Shown here: positions 1 to 13,007 of the stretch, one piece after another
Layout of the letters: each line of letters starts with the position of its first letter
How positions within the stretch are numbered: position 1 is the first letter of the stretch
Origin: Bigelowiella natans CCMP2755
Taxonomy: Eukaryota; Cercozoa; Chlorarachniophyceae
Reading direction: 5' to 3'
DNA length: 64,000 bases
NCBI GenBank assembly: GCA_000320545.1
Contig: ADNK01000910.1
Span: forward strand, 1 to 64,000
The notes under the pieces: model-generated
What the model saw: the letters and a program-made list of their open reading frames with translations, nothing else
Told to the model about the DNA's origin: nothing
Databases searched by the model: none
Position numbers and translations under genes: made by a program

Positions 1-52
1 CACGCGCGCGCGCGCGCGCGCGCCCCCCCCCCCCCCCCTCTCCTACATACAA

Positions 53-100
<48 letters not shown>
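1..100. repeat. CG, poly-C and TA simple repeats
   Basis: The window opens with an alternating CG tract (about 3-22), a C run (about 23-38) and an AT/TA dinucleotide tract (about 55-95). No coding signal is visible here. Confidence 0.95.
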
Positions 101-598
101 CTGTGTGTGGAGTTGACTCGTAAATATGATCCTGTATAAGGACGCACGCCTCTAATGTGGGCCACAGCTGTTAATAAGGTAGCAGTAGTTTCTACACCAT
201 CAGAGGAAGATCCAGAAGTAGAAGGAATGAGTAGTGATAGGACGAATCTTCACCAGCTATCCTAACCATCATAGATACAATATTGGTTGAGGGTGCGTGT
301 TGTCATATATCAATGCTCGATTGCTTCCTGTTCTTCTTGCTGTTGCTATCTAGATCCATTGCGTCCGGGCTCTGCTAGATTGCAAGGCAAATCCCATACT
401 CACAGACGTACAGGTAGTAGAGGGCGTTTGTTGTGATAGCGCTAATTACAAAAACAGCCATAGGAATGTAGTTATGCTTGTTAGCGAGTCGATGCGTACC
501 GTTGCACTTGTTATATATTACTACTATGCTATACACGTCTCCACGTATGCACGCTCTCACTAGTTCCATTATCGTGTGTGTCCTGTCACTTTGCGGTG

Positions 599-636
<38 letters not shown>

Positions 637-774
637 GCTGCGTTCTAATGCTAATCGTTTGACCTGACGATAGGGTGAGACGGCAATGAGTGCTGTCCGG
701 TCGAAACCGGTATCAGTATCTTCTTTCGTACTTGTTACCATGTTCATGAAAGAACACCACACATTTCCATCGCC

Positions 775-813
<39 letters not shown>

Positions 814-900
814 TTTATGATGTTATTCTGCATTATCCGATCATCATTACCTTACTCTCACATTGTGCATCGTCGTCGTCGTCGTCATCTCACTCACTAG
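101..900. other. Unresolved stretch with CTG, CT and GTC microsatellites
   Basis: It contains a CTG tract (about 602-633), a CT tract (about 776-808) and a short CGT tract (about 870-887). A 64-codon minus-strand frame at 375-569 begins Met-Glu-Leu-Val-Arg-Ala-Cys, which faintly recalls an ankyrin repeat start, but no splice-consistent model was found. It may hold introns and upstream exons of the gene ending at 990. Confidence 0.4.
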
Positions 901-990
901 GTGGCTGACCTACTCACCAAAGCTATGAAATCGAATGAATTCTCCGAGCTTGGGTACACAGATGATACACGCAAAGCTACTTCATTATGA
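901..990 (+). CDS. 3'-terminal exon of an unidentified gene
   Basis: A 90-base frame follows a clean acceptor (CACTAG at 895-900) and ends in TGA at 988-990. It encodes 29 residues starting VADLLTKAMKSNEF. The short stretch ADLLTK loosely resembles the end of Copia-type RNase H, but this is too little to call. Upstream exons could not be joined, so the gene is partial in this description. Confidence 0.35.
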   Translation: MADLLTKAMKSNEFSELGYTDDTRKATSL

Positions 991-1408
991 TCGCCTTGTG
1001 TGCACTATCACCCCATCGTCGTCAACGCAAAGAAGATATCAGCACGATGACAACGATTACGAAAAATGATGGTTCATGGCCTGTTGTTGTGGGTTGCAGC
1101 GACGATGGAATGGAATGGACAAGGATGACTTCGTTGAGCGCTTCCCTAAAATATATTTGCGCGACATGCGGTGCGGTTGATTGATGACCTCTCCTCTCTC
1201 TTTGGTTCAAATCTTTGTTCTCCTAAAACATATACACGTACGTTCTACTCTTGTCGGGACGCGGGAAGGCAAAACGGGCATATGTTCTACATATTCTGTT
1301 CAGCAACGCATTTCGCTCTCTTCATGTCATCACTTCTTGATCTCCCCCCCTCTCTCTTCTCTCTTTCATAACGGAACATATCGACGTCCTCCTTCATCAA
1401 CATCAAAG

Positions 1409-2991
1409 GCAATGCATCCCTTGCGGAGCCGATGGCGACTGAGATATCTCGTACAACATGCGCGAAGGTAGTAGTGTGTGCTGACTTTGCTTTCCTGTAT
1501 AGTGCAAAATCCTCTTCCTTAAAAAATCTTACGTAACAAAACCTGACTTTTCTCGCTGGTATAAATGATAGTATCTTGGAGATCTCACGTCACTTACAGA
1601 GGAGGACTGGGAGGAGGTTGGCCAGGGGGGAAGGAGGGAGTGGAGGGAGAATTATGAGTTGTTGGAATATATTTATAATTGGTGCGGATACAACTTCACA
1701 TACAACATCAAATAGGTGAAGATTCCTACAAGAATCAAGAAAATCGTGCGGGAGGTAACAGCAGCAGCGCCACCACTAGAGCAACTGAGACAGATCATGA
1801 CCATGAAGCTACATAGTGATAGTGAGAAGTGGTGGTACTGTGCTGGTGAATGATGACTGCGAGCGAAGCGATAATGCTTTCAAAATAATCACAATGCTTC
1901 TCGGGTGTCATATCGTTGCTGCCATCATCATTCATGATTTTTATTAACATCGCCATTACCATCTTTAGGTCGTAAAGAGAGCCTTCACACACAAAATGGA
2001 TAAGGTGTGATCTAAGTTCAACATTGTAAAAGAATAGAGCAAATACCTTGATAGCACTTGTATACTCTTGCCTCCTTTCTTTCTCTGCCTCTCTTGTCAC
2101 CTCTCTTCGTTGTGCTTAACTTCAAATGCTGTTCTCAAAAAGGAAGACCGAGTTGCAGATATGGTGCGCGAAGCTGAACTGAAGGTTGGGCGCACTTGTA
2201 GTAGTATGGTGTATAATCAACACGTTCACTATAATTTCCCTGCTTACGATCGTCTCCTCTTTATGCTCGGTTATCCGTCATTGTCCAGAGCCGAAAGGCT
2301 AAGCGGGATATCTCTATCGATATGTACTCTCGCATGGTTGCCCTGGCAGTTGAAGATAAGGTCAGAAAGCAAGCGAGAAGAGCTGGAGTACGGGAGGGAC
2401 GGATCACCGAGTTATAACATGAGAGCACTCAAGATTGCCATTTCCTAGAAGCGAACCTCAAAATAGAATCATTTTATGCTTTCTACAGCAGCACCTATGT
2501 AGGATGCATCGAATCAGTTTGAAATCTTGTCCCAACTATGACATTGAAGTGTACGTGATCAAGGGTAAATTGAGCAAATACGTCTACTGCTACAACACTT
2601 AGGTGGTGACACAAAAGGAGTTGGAATCACTAGCTAAGGTAGCAAACTAGTGCCTTGATATAATTGCATCTTTTGATTGTTACACACTTAAAATGGCAAC
2701 TTGACTAACGCCTGTTTCCTGCCTTTGTCGACCTAGTTTGCGGCTTTCTCCTATTCAAAACCCACCCAGTCTCCATTTCTGAAACACAAACGCCTCCGTC
2801 CGTCTTATAAATCAGCTACGCATCGATTTCGAGTTATCGGAGTCGGATCATGACAAGGTGCTCAGAAATCTGGAAATTGACAAAAAGGTAGTACATGTGT
2901 CAGTAACGATCTTGCATTGAAAATAACTTCAGAGAAAAAATAACGCAACATTCACACGCACACACACACACACATACACAAATGATCAATG

Positions 2992-3027
<36 letters not shown>

Positions 3028-3535
3028 TTTATGATGAGCATCATGGATTTGTTCTAATATCTTAGGCTTACCGAGAAATGATAAAGGGCTCAAGTACCAG
3101 TAAGAACACAACCTCTGCGTCCAAGGTAGTAGTAGTTAAATATCCAAATAATGGATCTTCCATTTGAACGAAAACAAAAAACAATATGCAGTAAAAACTG
3201 CGAAATAAAGGCTTTAAGCATTCACGCGAACATTAGTTCTTCGGAACAATAATATCTTAATTTGAATCCACTGTTTTCAGGCAACGTGCTTGGTATGTAT
3301 GGAGAAGGAACCTAATCACATCATACTAGACTGTATGCATCTATGCCTTTGCCAGACATGCAGCGCCTATTATACAGTCAAGGTAATAAGTATTCAGCTG
3401 TGCTGTTCTGAGTATGGAATACAAATATTAGATATTGACGAATAATTTTTGAACGATACATAAAAGGGCAAAACTATGCAATGTCCAAGTTGCCGTGCGG
3501 ATGTCAGGGAAGTTCGCAAAGTGTATTGGTCGTAA
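1409..3535 (+). CDS. RING-finger (C3HC4) protein, probable E3 ubiquitin ligase
   Basis: Exons that fit without phase conflict are 1409-1467, one ending at 2184, 2289-2360, 2816-2887, 3066-3125, 3281-3382 and 3467-3535 (TAA). The last two encode a C-terminal RING: CLVC, then CMHLCLCQTC, then CPSC, which matches the C3HC4 spacing seen in IAP/MUL1-like RINGs. Such domains bind E2 enzymes and promote ubiquitin transfer. Upstream exons are charged and likely helical (for example LKKEDRVADMVREAELK and SRKAKRDISIDMYSR). The start codon is not resolved; a candidate first exon lies near 1047-1170. Two introns open with GTAGTA. Substrate and pathway cannot be inferred. RING identity is well supported; the 5' exons are moderately supported. 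Confidence 0.7.
1795..2100 (-). other. Minus-strand open frame, possible exon, conflicts with RING gene
   Basis: A 101-codon frame has coding-like composition (for example FVCEGSLYDLKMVMAML) and a possible donor after the codons for YTSAIK. It lies inside an intron of the plus-strand RING model. It may be a nested or competing gene, or chance. Confidence 0.2.
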
Positions 3536-4193
3536 TGCTAACCAGTTCTGCATCATTACATCTCAATATGCTCTAAATGCCACAGCCCTATAGTTTTATG
3601 GCTATCGTAAATACAGACAATTTGCAGTTGCCTTATGATAATGAAGAGTTTTACCACACATTAAAACTTCGATACGCTTGAGGACCTAGATTGGCAGAAT
3701 TGCGCACATGGCATCGCAACAGCACATGCATGTATGACATAAAGCTCATGGTTTAAGTGAGATTCGTCTGAACTGACATTCTAAATTTCATTTATTTTCC
3801 CATTTTTTGAGCCAGCAGCGCACACGTGAAAGCGCACAATTGTTAACATTTTTAGTTCAGCACGTGCAAAGGCATGCTTAGACAAGGACACATCCAGACA
3901 TTGTGTCAAAAACATGTTGTGCCATTGAGCAATGCCATGACACTGAAACAAACATTTCGGCTAGAAGATGATGTCTCACAACTAGACATGTGTGTGTTCG
4001 ATATTGTGATTGATGATGCCTAATCCAATCATGGAGCGATCGATCAAGACAACACTAGAACACAATGACGCACGCACGCATGATTTGTCATCTCATTGCG
4101 TTGACATGCAACGTGGATGCGTGACACATGCGAACAATGCTATGGCTAGATAGCTAGATAGCTAGAGTGGTGACAACCTTCATCATGTTGAAC
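3536..4193. other. Convergent intergenic island rich in short palindromes
   Basis: This sits between the 3' ends of the RING gene (+) and the coiled-coil gene (-). It carries GCATGC, GATCGATC, ACGCACGCACGC and a tandem TAGCTAGA block near 4145-4168. No coding frame is supported. Confidence 0.6.
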
Positions 4194-5088
4194 TTAAATG
4201 CATGCTGAGCTACTGTGTAACAGCATGGCGTTCGTCTTGTGCATTGTCTGTGGCATTGTTCGTGCTCGTGTAAACAAGCAATTCTCGACACACTTTGCAA
4301 AACGAATCAACCGGAATGTCCTCATTACAACTTCGAAGACGACAGGATCTCTTTCATTTGATTCACATACAAAGTCTGTACAATTTGAACATCGCTGTTT
4401 TAAAAAACGCCAAATAAGACTTATGAGTTACCATCTGCTTTCGGACTTCAGTTATGATCTCTTCAAGCTGCTTTTCCTCCCTTTTCAAACATCCACGATG
4501 TTTATCTAAATAGTCGCGCAATTCCCTCATCTTGATCGTAATGTTTGCCTATGATTAGAGCTAGGTTCAACCAAAATTCCATGACATCAAATCAGTTTAA
4601 TCAAATTCAATATGAGCGTCGTGTAAAATATAAAATTGAATTGAAACAAAAATTCTGGACCTCAACGTAATGTTCAGCCCAAATTCGGACCTTCTGAAGT
4701 TCCTGACGGAACTCCTGCGATAATTAAGTTAGCATTATTTAACTTCATAATCAAGTGTTAATCAAATCTAAGAAATTTCAATTCGCATTGTAAGGACAAA
4801 ATATTTCACTACAAGAGAGAATTCCGAAGCTTGTTGTTCGTATCTGTTTCCTCCTTGTGGACGAGCTTGCGCTTTCATTGGATTATCGTGATTGAATTTT
4901 ATGACGTTCATCTTCTCATCTGTCACCCTCACTGCGTAAGTAGCATTATCATCGGATGGCTTCTTCCGTTTAAAGCTATCATCATTGGCACGGAAATTTG
5001 ATTTTTGCGAAGATAACTTGCTTGGAGTTGGATGAAGATTGTCATTTGTAGTCGTTGAGGCCATATCTAAAGCTCGATCCTGGTACAT
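4194..5088 (-). CDS. Coiled-coil protein of unknown function, 215 residues
   Basis: Four exons join with consistent phase: 5088-4813, 4714-4661, 4548-4432 and 4394-4194 (TAA). Start is the ATG at 5088; an in-frame upstream TTG was not used. The first 92 residues are polar and look disordered (Ser/Thr/Lys-rich). Residues 93-150 form a heptad-like, charged helix (EFRQELQKVRIWAEHYVE, then MRELRDYLDKHRG and REEKQLEEIITEVRKQM). The C-terminal exon has scattered cysteines beginning RCSNCTDFVC. No family was recognised. The first intron begins GTAGTG. The opposite strand of the last exon is also open (4198-4509) but has no splice support. Confidence 0.6.
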
Positions 5089-5748
5089 TGATAATGACAA
5101 ATGAACTTTGGAGTGGCAATAAGAAAGTTGATTGGAATACTGAACAAGCAGATGGTTCTCTCGCAGGTCCTCTTTTTAAACTAAAGTGATCACTTCACAC
5201 CGTTTCGAGTTCTGGGAGGTTTTCATTAGAATGGATTGGTGTAATCATTGCCAAAAATCTACTGCGACAAGGTCAAAATCAAAATTAATTTACTCGTTGG
5301 GCTCCCTGTTGCGGTTTATCGAGGCTTCCCTCCGAGCTCAACAAGAAAGCCACTCGTATTGATAAATACGACATCTTTAAAAAAGAGGCACAACTTTAAG
5401 TGCTATATAAGCGCGATGTAGCATGAGGCGAATGTCGCGATATTGGAATGGCATGCTTTAGAGAAAACTTGTCTACATGACAGGTCTTGCCGCAGCGACA
5501 CAAATAAATAAACCTAATCACACCTTCAACATCAGAGGGGGGAGAGGATCTAGCTGAGAGTAATTTGCAAGACAATGATATGAAATGTTTATGAAAATCA
5601 CACTCTATTCATCTATTCATTACATTTGGACAATACCCTTTGAAGAGATTAGAAGAGATCATAAACTGATCAAAGCCATACTGACAGTGATGATTCGTTG
5701 TAACACATTTACGCTCTCATACGCTCTCATACGCTCAGTAGTACGCTG
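5089..5748. promoter_or_regulatory. Divergent promoter region with a 10-base tandem repeat
   Basis: This lies between the starts of the minus coiled-coil gene (5088) and the plus DENN gene (5749). Just upstream of the DENN ATG, ACGCTCTCAT is repeated about 2.6 times (5711-5736). No TATA element is obvious. Confidence 0.45.
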
Positions 5749-6368
5749 ATGAGGAAGTGGTGGAGTCGCCGGAGACGCTCTGGTTCAACGGCGGGTACAC
5801 CTGATAAACGGCCTCATCGTCGAAGAGAGAGTGCCCCAGATCTGCACAAATTTTCAATTGACATACAGAAAATCACATCGTCGCCAAAGTAAACTTTAAT
5901 GATTTTTATATGAAATATTAGTTTTGTATCTCCAAGGCTAAATACTATTTCACGCTTTTTAGCTTGAAGAGTCCCGAAAGAGAGGCACTCGACCTTATAA
6001 AGTAAATCACAAAAACACAAGAAAGTTTATGAGATTCACACAAGCGAAGTTACAAAAAACTGACGCACAAAAAGTATTAGATATTATTACTTTTCACCAA
6101 AATTTGAAGCCATCATTAGCTTATTCTACATCTACCACAGTAACTCCGTGAAAAGCGAAATCAAGTCATTACGCCAGTTACTTGCCAGTTCGAAAGTGAG
6201 ACATGATAATCGATTATAAATTTCATTTGAATATTGTTTTCCCCTAGATTGGTCAGATTGTTAGTACATTGAATCGAAGGGCTGCATATGAGGCTCTTGC
6301 AATATGGAAAAAGCATCACAACAGAACGGTAGCCAATACGAATTATATTTTCTCTAGATATTGATACA

Positions 6369-6413
<45 letters not shown>

Positions 6414-9400
6414 TACCGCACCGTCGCACCGGCCTTACTATATATATGTATATATGTATGACTCTGATGATGATTTAGATGCCTAAGTACACGTCGCGCT
6501 CGATTGTATCGATGGCAACTTTCCAGTCGAAAAAAGGTGAATAGACCCAATATCTACGATAAGCAAGACCCAAAAAACATCCTACCTCATAACACAGGGT
6601 ACATGTTTATTGGGGAGAAGGTGGATTCCCCAATGAATAACTTCAAAGTGCAAGATGATGGCCGGTGCGTATTATGCACATTTCACGCATTGGAAATCGT
6701 TGAGATCTTTTTTTCGTTAGACGAAGAAGTATCCAAAGTAGGATGTCATATGAACTAGTAAATCGAGGTTCAGCTTATCTAAACGGTACTTTTAACATGG
6801 ACTTGGAGGATAAAATAAGCAGCAAAAATAAAATGATCGAATGTTTTCATAGCAAAGAATCCTTATCGTGAGAGAGGTGCGAGAAGTAGAATATCGAAAG
6901 GGGATAGGGTGAAAACACCTTATGGCATTGGTAAAGTGGTAGGACTGGATCCGGGGAACAGGGTAAACATTTTTCTCTTCATATATTCTGCAAAATGAAG
7001 TATTATCCAAATTTCGACATAGATTCTTCATCTACGCTTCAAGTATGCAATGTCTCATGGATATGTTCATGCAAAATACGTGCGTCCAATTAATGATCCT
7101 GCCTCTTCGATAAGATTCTACTGGAGCTACAATAGCAAGGTAGCTTAATACAATCATATCAATCCGATAAACTTGATTTTGTTTGTGGACTATCTATTAT
7201 GTTAGAAACTTGCTTCTTTATCCAACAAAAGTGAAATGGGAGAGGATATCCCGGAGAAGGTATACCGTGAATGGCATATTATGATTGAAATCTTCATTGT
7301 ATATCATATTGAAAGACTCTTACTGGGGAAAGTTTCTCTCATCATGGCAAAAGTCTGTCAACCGACACGCTCAACGCGGGGGCACCTGTTTCTAACGGGA
7401 CATCTACTGCTACAAGCCCTATTTCCAAACGAGGGCGAACAGAATCAGATTACGGCCCATCATTTAATCTTGGCCCCATTGATACTCCAATAGAACGAAA
7501 AATTAAAGATATGGAGGGCGATGGATTTAACCTATCTGAAGATGAAGAAGATTCTCCAAAGCATCAGATACCGCGGCGACTAATTGGTATTAAGCTTAAT
7601 GTCAATAGTAGTGAAATATTTCGATAAACTCTACGTGATACCTAAATGATAGACTATATCACTGTGCACCGTATCGAGCACAAGATTGATGGACCTCAAC
7701 GCCTTTTTACAGCGGAGCGAAAAGCATATTCAAAGGTCCTAGCTTCCTTTAATATCACAGTGTACTTTTAAGCAGTCTTTTTCACAGGATATAAAGAGAG
7801 CAATTACTTTCATCCCCGATCTTACTCCCCGTATGGCGTCACGGTTTCCTCCTGTCAACCACCCAGATTTTCCATTCTCCGAGGTTAAATGAGATATTAT
7901 AGCATCTACGGGGCAAATAGAAATTTCTCATGCCCTCTTATAAATGTTATTAGAATGTGGGAGCCGCATTTGCCTTTCTAGAAGGAATACAGTTATCGAC
8001 CTTCCGGCGCAAGCCGTATGTCTACCATTCTGTTATTACACAAGCAAATGGTGACAGATTATACGCGACCTATCTAACTCTCGACGAACCAGATCCGATA
8101 ACGGTACCAAATATTACTGACGTATTTTTCATGTGGACAAAAACATGTGGTGATGAAGTGTGTGAATAGTGAAATGGGTTTTTGCCTTTATGGGAGCAGA
8201 TTGAATTCCAGCATTATCAGCATCTGGCATGTCATGGGACCGATACTTTCAGTTCTCGCTCCTATGTTGATAGTGAAAGTGGAAGCGCAAGGTATTTAGT
8301 TTTAGCTTAACCTGATACTTATTATTTAGATACCCCTTACCAATCATTGGTGCTTTGTTACAAAAGAAAGGGAGCTATGTCTCCACCATCTACCCGTCGC
8401 CATCAGCGTCTGCGATCTGCCTTCACTACACCAGTCGCAACAACGGCTTCATCAGCATCACCAAGTGTGAATAGTGATCGAAGATCAATGACATCGCAGC
8501 AGCAGCAACCAAGTGGAGGGCCTCTCAACTCCAGTCCCTTTCTTCTTTACAATCCATCATCGCAATTAAAGTCGCCTATGAGCCCGTTAATTGATGCATA
8601 TCGAGACACCTCTCTAGAAGACTTGGAGGACTCTGAAGACTTCTTACCTCTGAAACTAATTAAGGTTCAAGATATTTGGTTTGGTGGCGTCAGTGGAGCA
8701 CCAGAAGTAAATTTAAGGGAATTTAATATTAGGTAAAAGTTTACAAGCCAATGTGTATCTGTCTATTGAGCCACTATCCCCTACTTACGTTATTTGAAGA
8801 TATTCTCAAGGTGGAGATCATAATTTTCTATATTTATGGTATTCCAAGACATTGTTCTCATTTAACATCATTGTCATTGAGTTAGGCTCTCCTTGACGTA
8901 CATAAGGAAACTCTACGCTGCAATGAAAATGGAAAGTCTACTAAAGTTAGCATCGAAAGGTTGGAAACAAAATTTCGTCAAATATAAGATGACAATATAA
9001 TTGATTCAAATTGCAGATGGATTACACACCTTCTTTCCGAGGTCCCCCTTCCAGTTCCAGGAAGAATGCGTGTCTATTTCAAAATATCCAATAAAAACCT
9101 TTCTTTCCAACTACCCGGAATCCGTTCGCCATTTGAGTCCACGGTGCTCACTCTCATACTTAATGTTGTGAAGGAAATGGATTTAGTATCCTCATTTTTC
9201 CTCTTTGAAATACATTGCTTTGTTTTGATCTTTAGATACCCCTCCAAAGTGTATTTCGTCTGCTACCTTTGAGAGATATCTTCATTCTTCTGGCGGCAAT
9301 TCTGACTGAGCGAAGGGTCAAATATGTGACTTCTTCCATCAATCATTAGCAACAACGGTTATTTTTTAGATCCTCTTCCACTCTAACTCCCTGATGAGGG

Positions 9401-11862
9401 TAGTTCACACGACTCAGTCGCTCCTACAACTTATATATCCGTTTCATTGGTGGTAAGTATGTTGTTAGATGGCATTTTCATCAACGGTGCAGTGTTTCTC
9501 ACTTCCTAATTTTCAGGTATACATATATTCCGACTCTTGCAGAAAGCATGCTAGACGCAGTTGAAATGCCAGGTACGATTAAAAAGAGACTCTTCTGTAG
9601 TTCCGTCATAAGACATTCGATCACAGGACCATACATTCTTGGGACGAGATCTCACAACTTACAGCTTATTGACGAAGATGCATTGGATAATACAATGGTG
9701 ATAACAATGAAGGTCAATTGTGACCTTTCATTTAAAAATATATGAATGTTTTGTGTAGATCGTAGACTTAGATACAAAAGAGATAGTGTCCTCGGAACGT
9801 TTGCCAACCCTACCTCAAAAAGGAAAGGTCCTGTTTCAAGCATTATTTTTCCCATAATTCAGTGCTAACGATTTTCAATCTCAGCGCACACTTGAGTCGA
9901 ATCTACGCAAAGCCCTTTCACAACTTGTCGTTCAAGAGGATTTATGTCCTGATCGAATTTCGGCGGAAGATTTAGGTAAAACACATGACAAGGAAGCAAA
10001 AGTAATGGCTAAAAGCAATTCAGATCCTCAGAACAACTTCGATAGTGTCAATGAGGATGGCGGCGGTGGCAGCCAAAAGAAGAAGAATAGAGGTTTTGAG
10101 GAGGGTGATGGAGGAGTTTTGATGGATCGGTTTGATCTTGAAGTCTACAGAGCAATGCTCAGGTTTTGTTCTATTTTTACAAGAAAAAAAATTCTCGTAA
10201 ATGCTATCGAAGTTGTTGCTGAATATATGTGTGTTAAACGCCGTGCTGGATTCAGCTTCTTTACGGATCTTGTTAGTGGATATCGGCGCTTCGTTTACTT
10301 TGTTAATAAAGTAACTGACATAAATTATGCGGATGTGTTTAAACAAAATTTTGGATGAGTTGAAGAAAGTCTCTATTTTAGGTTCCTTTCTTTAATGCAC
10401 AAGGGTTTGTGGATCTTCGATCGCATGAAAAAAGCGCCGCTCCTGAAGATGCAGAATTCTTTCAGCATTTTGCATTCAGCAGGGCAGTGGAGGTCTGCCC
10501 TGTTCTCTTCATATCTTGCAGATGCTATTGCTCACTATATTACAATTTCCCCGAAAGGTGTACCTTGAGGATGAATCAGAACCAGATGTAGAAATTTACC
10601 ATACTTAAAGAAGTCATATTCACTGTTACACCTTGAATATTCGCACAGGAATACCACGAGCTTTTATCTCTTCGAATGGACTGCCGGCACATCTTGCGAG
10701 GCGAATGCACGGCGCCAGAGGTTTAGTTTTCAAGTTTAAAGCTCGGAATGTATATTAATATCTAATCCTGCGCTGGCAGATTTATCACACAAAATCTCCT
10801 GCTCCCACAGAGGAATTCTTCAAGAGAAATGTTGATGGATCAGGTATTGTAACAACGAAAAGATAAGTAATACTTACAGACCCTTCATATTAGGTACTTT
10901 CCTTTCTCCACAGAAACATTGTTCATCAGTGTGGAGAAAAATGGTCCATAAAAGACAAACAGGATTAGGGACTCGCCCTATTGAGTTTGATCAGGCGAAA
11001 TGGGAAGCATACGAAAGGACCAGTCGGGCCCTGCGAACCAAATCGTTTGCAAGACTCAATGATTCATGTGAAGTTTTATTTATGTTTATGCGTCTAGGAT
11101 AAATGATAGCTCATGGTGTACAACTTCATGGCATGAGGCTAATTATGTGTAATGTTGTCAGTTTCTATGCCTCGAGGTCCAGAAGATCATATATCCCCTA
11201 AGAACCCGAAGGATGCTGTGCGCATTATCCGTGGTGCTGTGATCTCCCTTCTCAGCGGGAAAAACATACCTCGATCTGAGATGAAACTGATTCGAAAAGC
11301 TCTTGAGTTGGCTGAGGCACGAGACATTCTCGCACGATTACTTGGAGGGGGGGAAAAGCCGGATACCAAAGAAGGATTCAACAATTCTGTTCAATGTCTG
11401 ACAGAAAATGGCTTTAAGTCACTGTGCGATATATCCAAAGCATTTTTGGACTTGTGTGGAAAGCAGAAAGATTACAATAAGGGACTTGCCCTAATGAGGG
11501 TTTCAAATGTCTTCTATATGCAACGGAAAGGGCATACAAAACGCGAATTTCTTGGTGACGTGATTCAAAAGCACAAATTCTGGAAAAATCTCAGTTTTTG
11601 GAGGGCTTCCCTAAAAGCAGCGGTGGTTAGTAAAATGTTCAAAAGTAGGAAAAGTGAACAATATTATTCTTTTATACAAGCTTGGATGGTCGAGAATCTC
11701 CACAAGATGGTGATGTTTAATGTAGATATCAAGGACATAAAGCAGTTTGTTATTGGGATTATGCAAAAGCACAATTTGCCTTTCGCAAGGCGGAGGGAAC
11801 TTGATGCTTTTGTCGAGCGCATGGAGACAATGTGTGCTGCTTTGAAGCAGCTGAATGTTTGA
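5749..11862 (+). CDS. DENN-domain protein with SBF2-like C-terminal region
   Basis: DENN proteins are usually guanine exchange factors for Rab GTPases on membranes. About 25 short exons were followed. 5' exons 5749-5888, 5963-6001, 6141-6195, 6248-6328, 6479-6536, 6598-6664, 6721-6737 and 6877-6962 join in phase, the last with GDRVKTPYGIGKVVGLD. The DENN core follows: 7653-7735 (DYITVHRIEHKIDGPQ), 7788-7883, 7954-8103, then 9017-9143 (PLPVPGRMRVY), 9236-9325 (ILTERRVKY), 9370-9452 (LLQLIYPFHW), 9517-9572 (WYTYIPTLAESML) and 9759-9827 (IVDLD). The downstream DENN lobe runs to 10492. The last exon 11162-11862 joins from 11067 (T|TT, Phe) and encodes an all-helical region resembling SBF2/KIAA0513 (FYMQRKGHTKREFL, then FWKNLSFWRASL). 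No myotubularin phosphatase domain is present. Joins around 7260-7400 and 8291-8330 are unresolved. Introns are short, mostly 40-130 bases. Confidence 0.8.
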
Positions 11863-12919
11863 TATGTCTGAAATGTTAGTCCATATTATCAATTGCACCT
11901 ATCTACAATGCATATAATGTTCTTTTTTGATTGAAATAGAAAAGTCTCATGCATTATTGCTACAAATTCCCTACCTGCTCCGGGCAGCGCTTATATGATA
12001 TCAAATGAGTACTGTGAAGAAGGGGGTAGAGAAGTAGCTACGTAGGTCTAGAGAGTATTTCACCTTAAGAAGAATCGATTCTAAGTTCTTCAGTCTCGTG
12101 TTTAATCAAACGCTGCACATCTGAATTTTGTAGTTCCGAACACGCGACCGAAGAATCCAGAACAGATTACTCTCAAAATGAGAAATGCAAAAAACGCAGA
12201 TGTGCAGCATTTTATCACGTCAAGACGTTCTAACTTGCTAGCGTTGCCGTCTTTCGCATACTCTCTTCGCTTCTTTGCATGCGTGAAAATCCATGTCTAG
12301 ATGCATTGTATGTAGTACACGCTAGCACGTAGACAGGCTAGCATGCTAGCATGACTCAATTTCTACACTTGAGTTGCATTTAGACATTGTTGCCTGCTTC
12401 AGTGCTTCCCGCCATTCTACAAAGCTAGAAAGGTATTTAAGCGCGCGTTCCGTGGCGCTGCGCCATTCTAGCTTTGTTGCAAACTTTCGAGCGCTACACA
12501 AGAAGAAAACTAAAAGAAAGAAGTCATGCTGTTCCAGTTTGACATGTCATGCAATCCATTGAAGATGCATTCCATTGTCAATAATAAACTATGTAACAAT
12601 CATCATCAATTTATTTGATGATTCACGAGCTTCTCATCAGGTCGAGCGTCTGGGATGAGGTACGGCAGGAAGAACAACGGTACCAACCCACCCAAACTTG
12701 ATATTACCTACAATTTCATTAAATTATGAATTTCTGTGGGCAATCCCACAAAGCTTTGAATTGGGTGCGAGTGTATCTAGATAGTAGATAATCACCGCTA
12801 CAATCCAAAGATTTTCAAACTGGTCGGCTTCGTCTTTAGCTCCGGATGGCTGAACCTACGTAATTTCTATATTGTTGCAGTTCCACGTCCTATTATCATT
12901 GTGTGTATGTGTATATATG

Positions 12920-12958
<39 letters not shown>

Positions 12959-13007
12959 ATTCTCCTCCTTGTTGTTGCTATTAGATCTGCATACAATACG
13001 TTTCCAG
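11863..13007. other. Intergenic, with a palindromic patch and an AT microsatellite
   Basis: A cluster of CTAGCATGCTAGCATG-like palindromes lies at about 12290-12355, downstream of the DENN gene. A TA tract occupies about 12920-12955. A 62-codon frame at 12374-12562 has no further support. Confidence 0.5.

Noticed and set aside
4198-4509. 103-codon plus frame
   Set aside because: Antisense to the spliced minus-strand coiled-coil gene, without splice support.
5735-5841. Minus-strand terminal-exon-like frame ending in TGA at 5735
   Set aside because: The plus strand gives the DENN first exon with three successive phase-consistent joins; the minus frame has no usable upstream exon.
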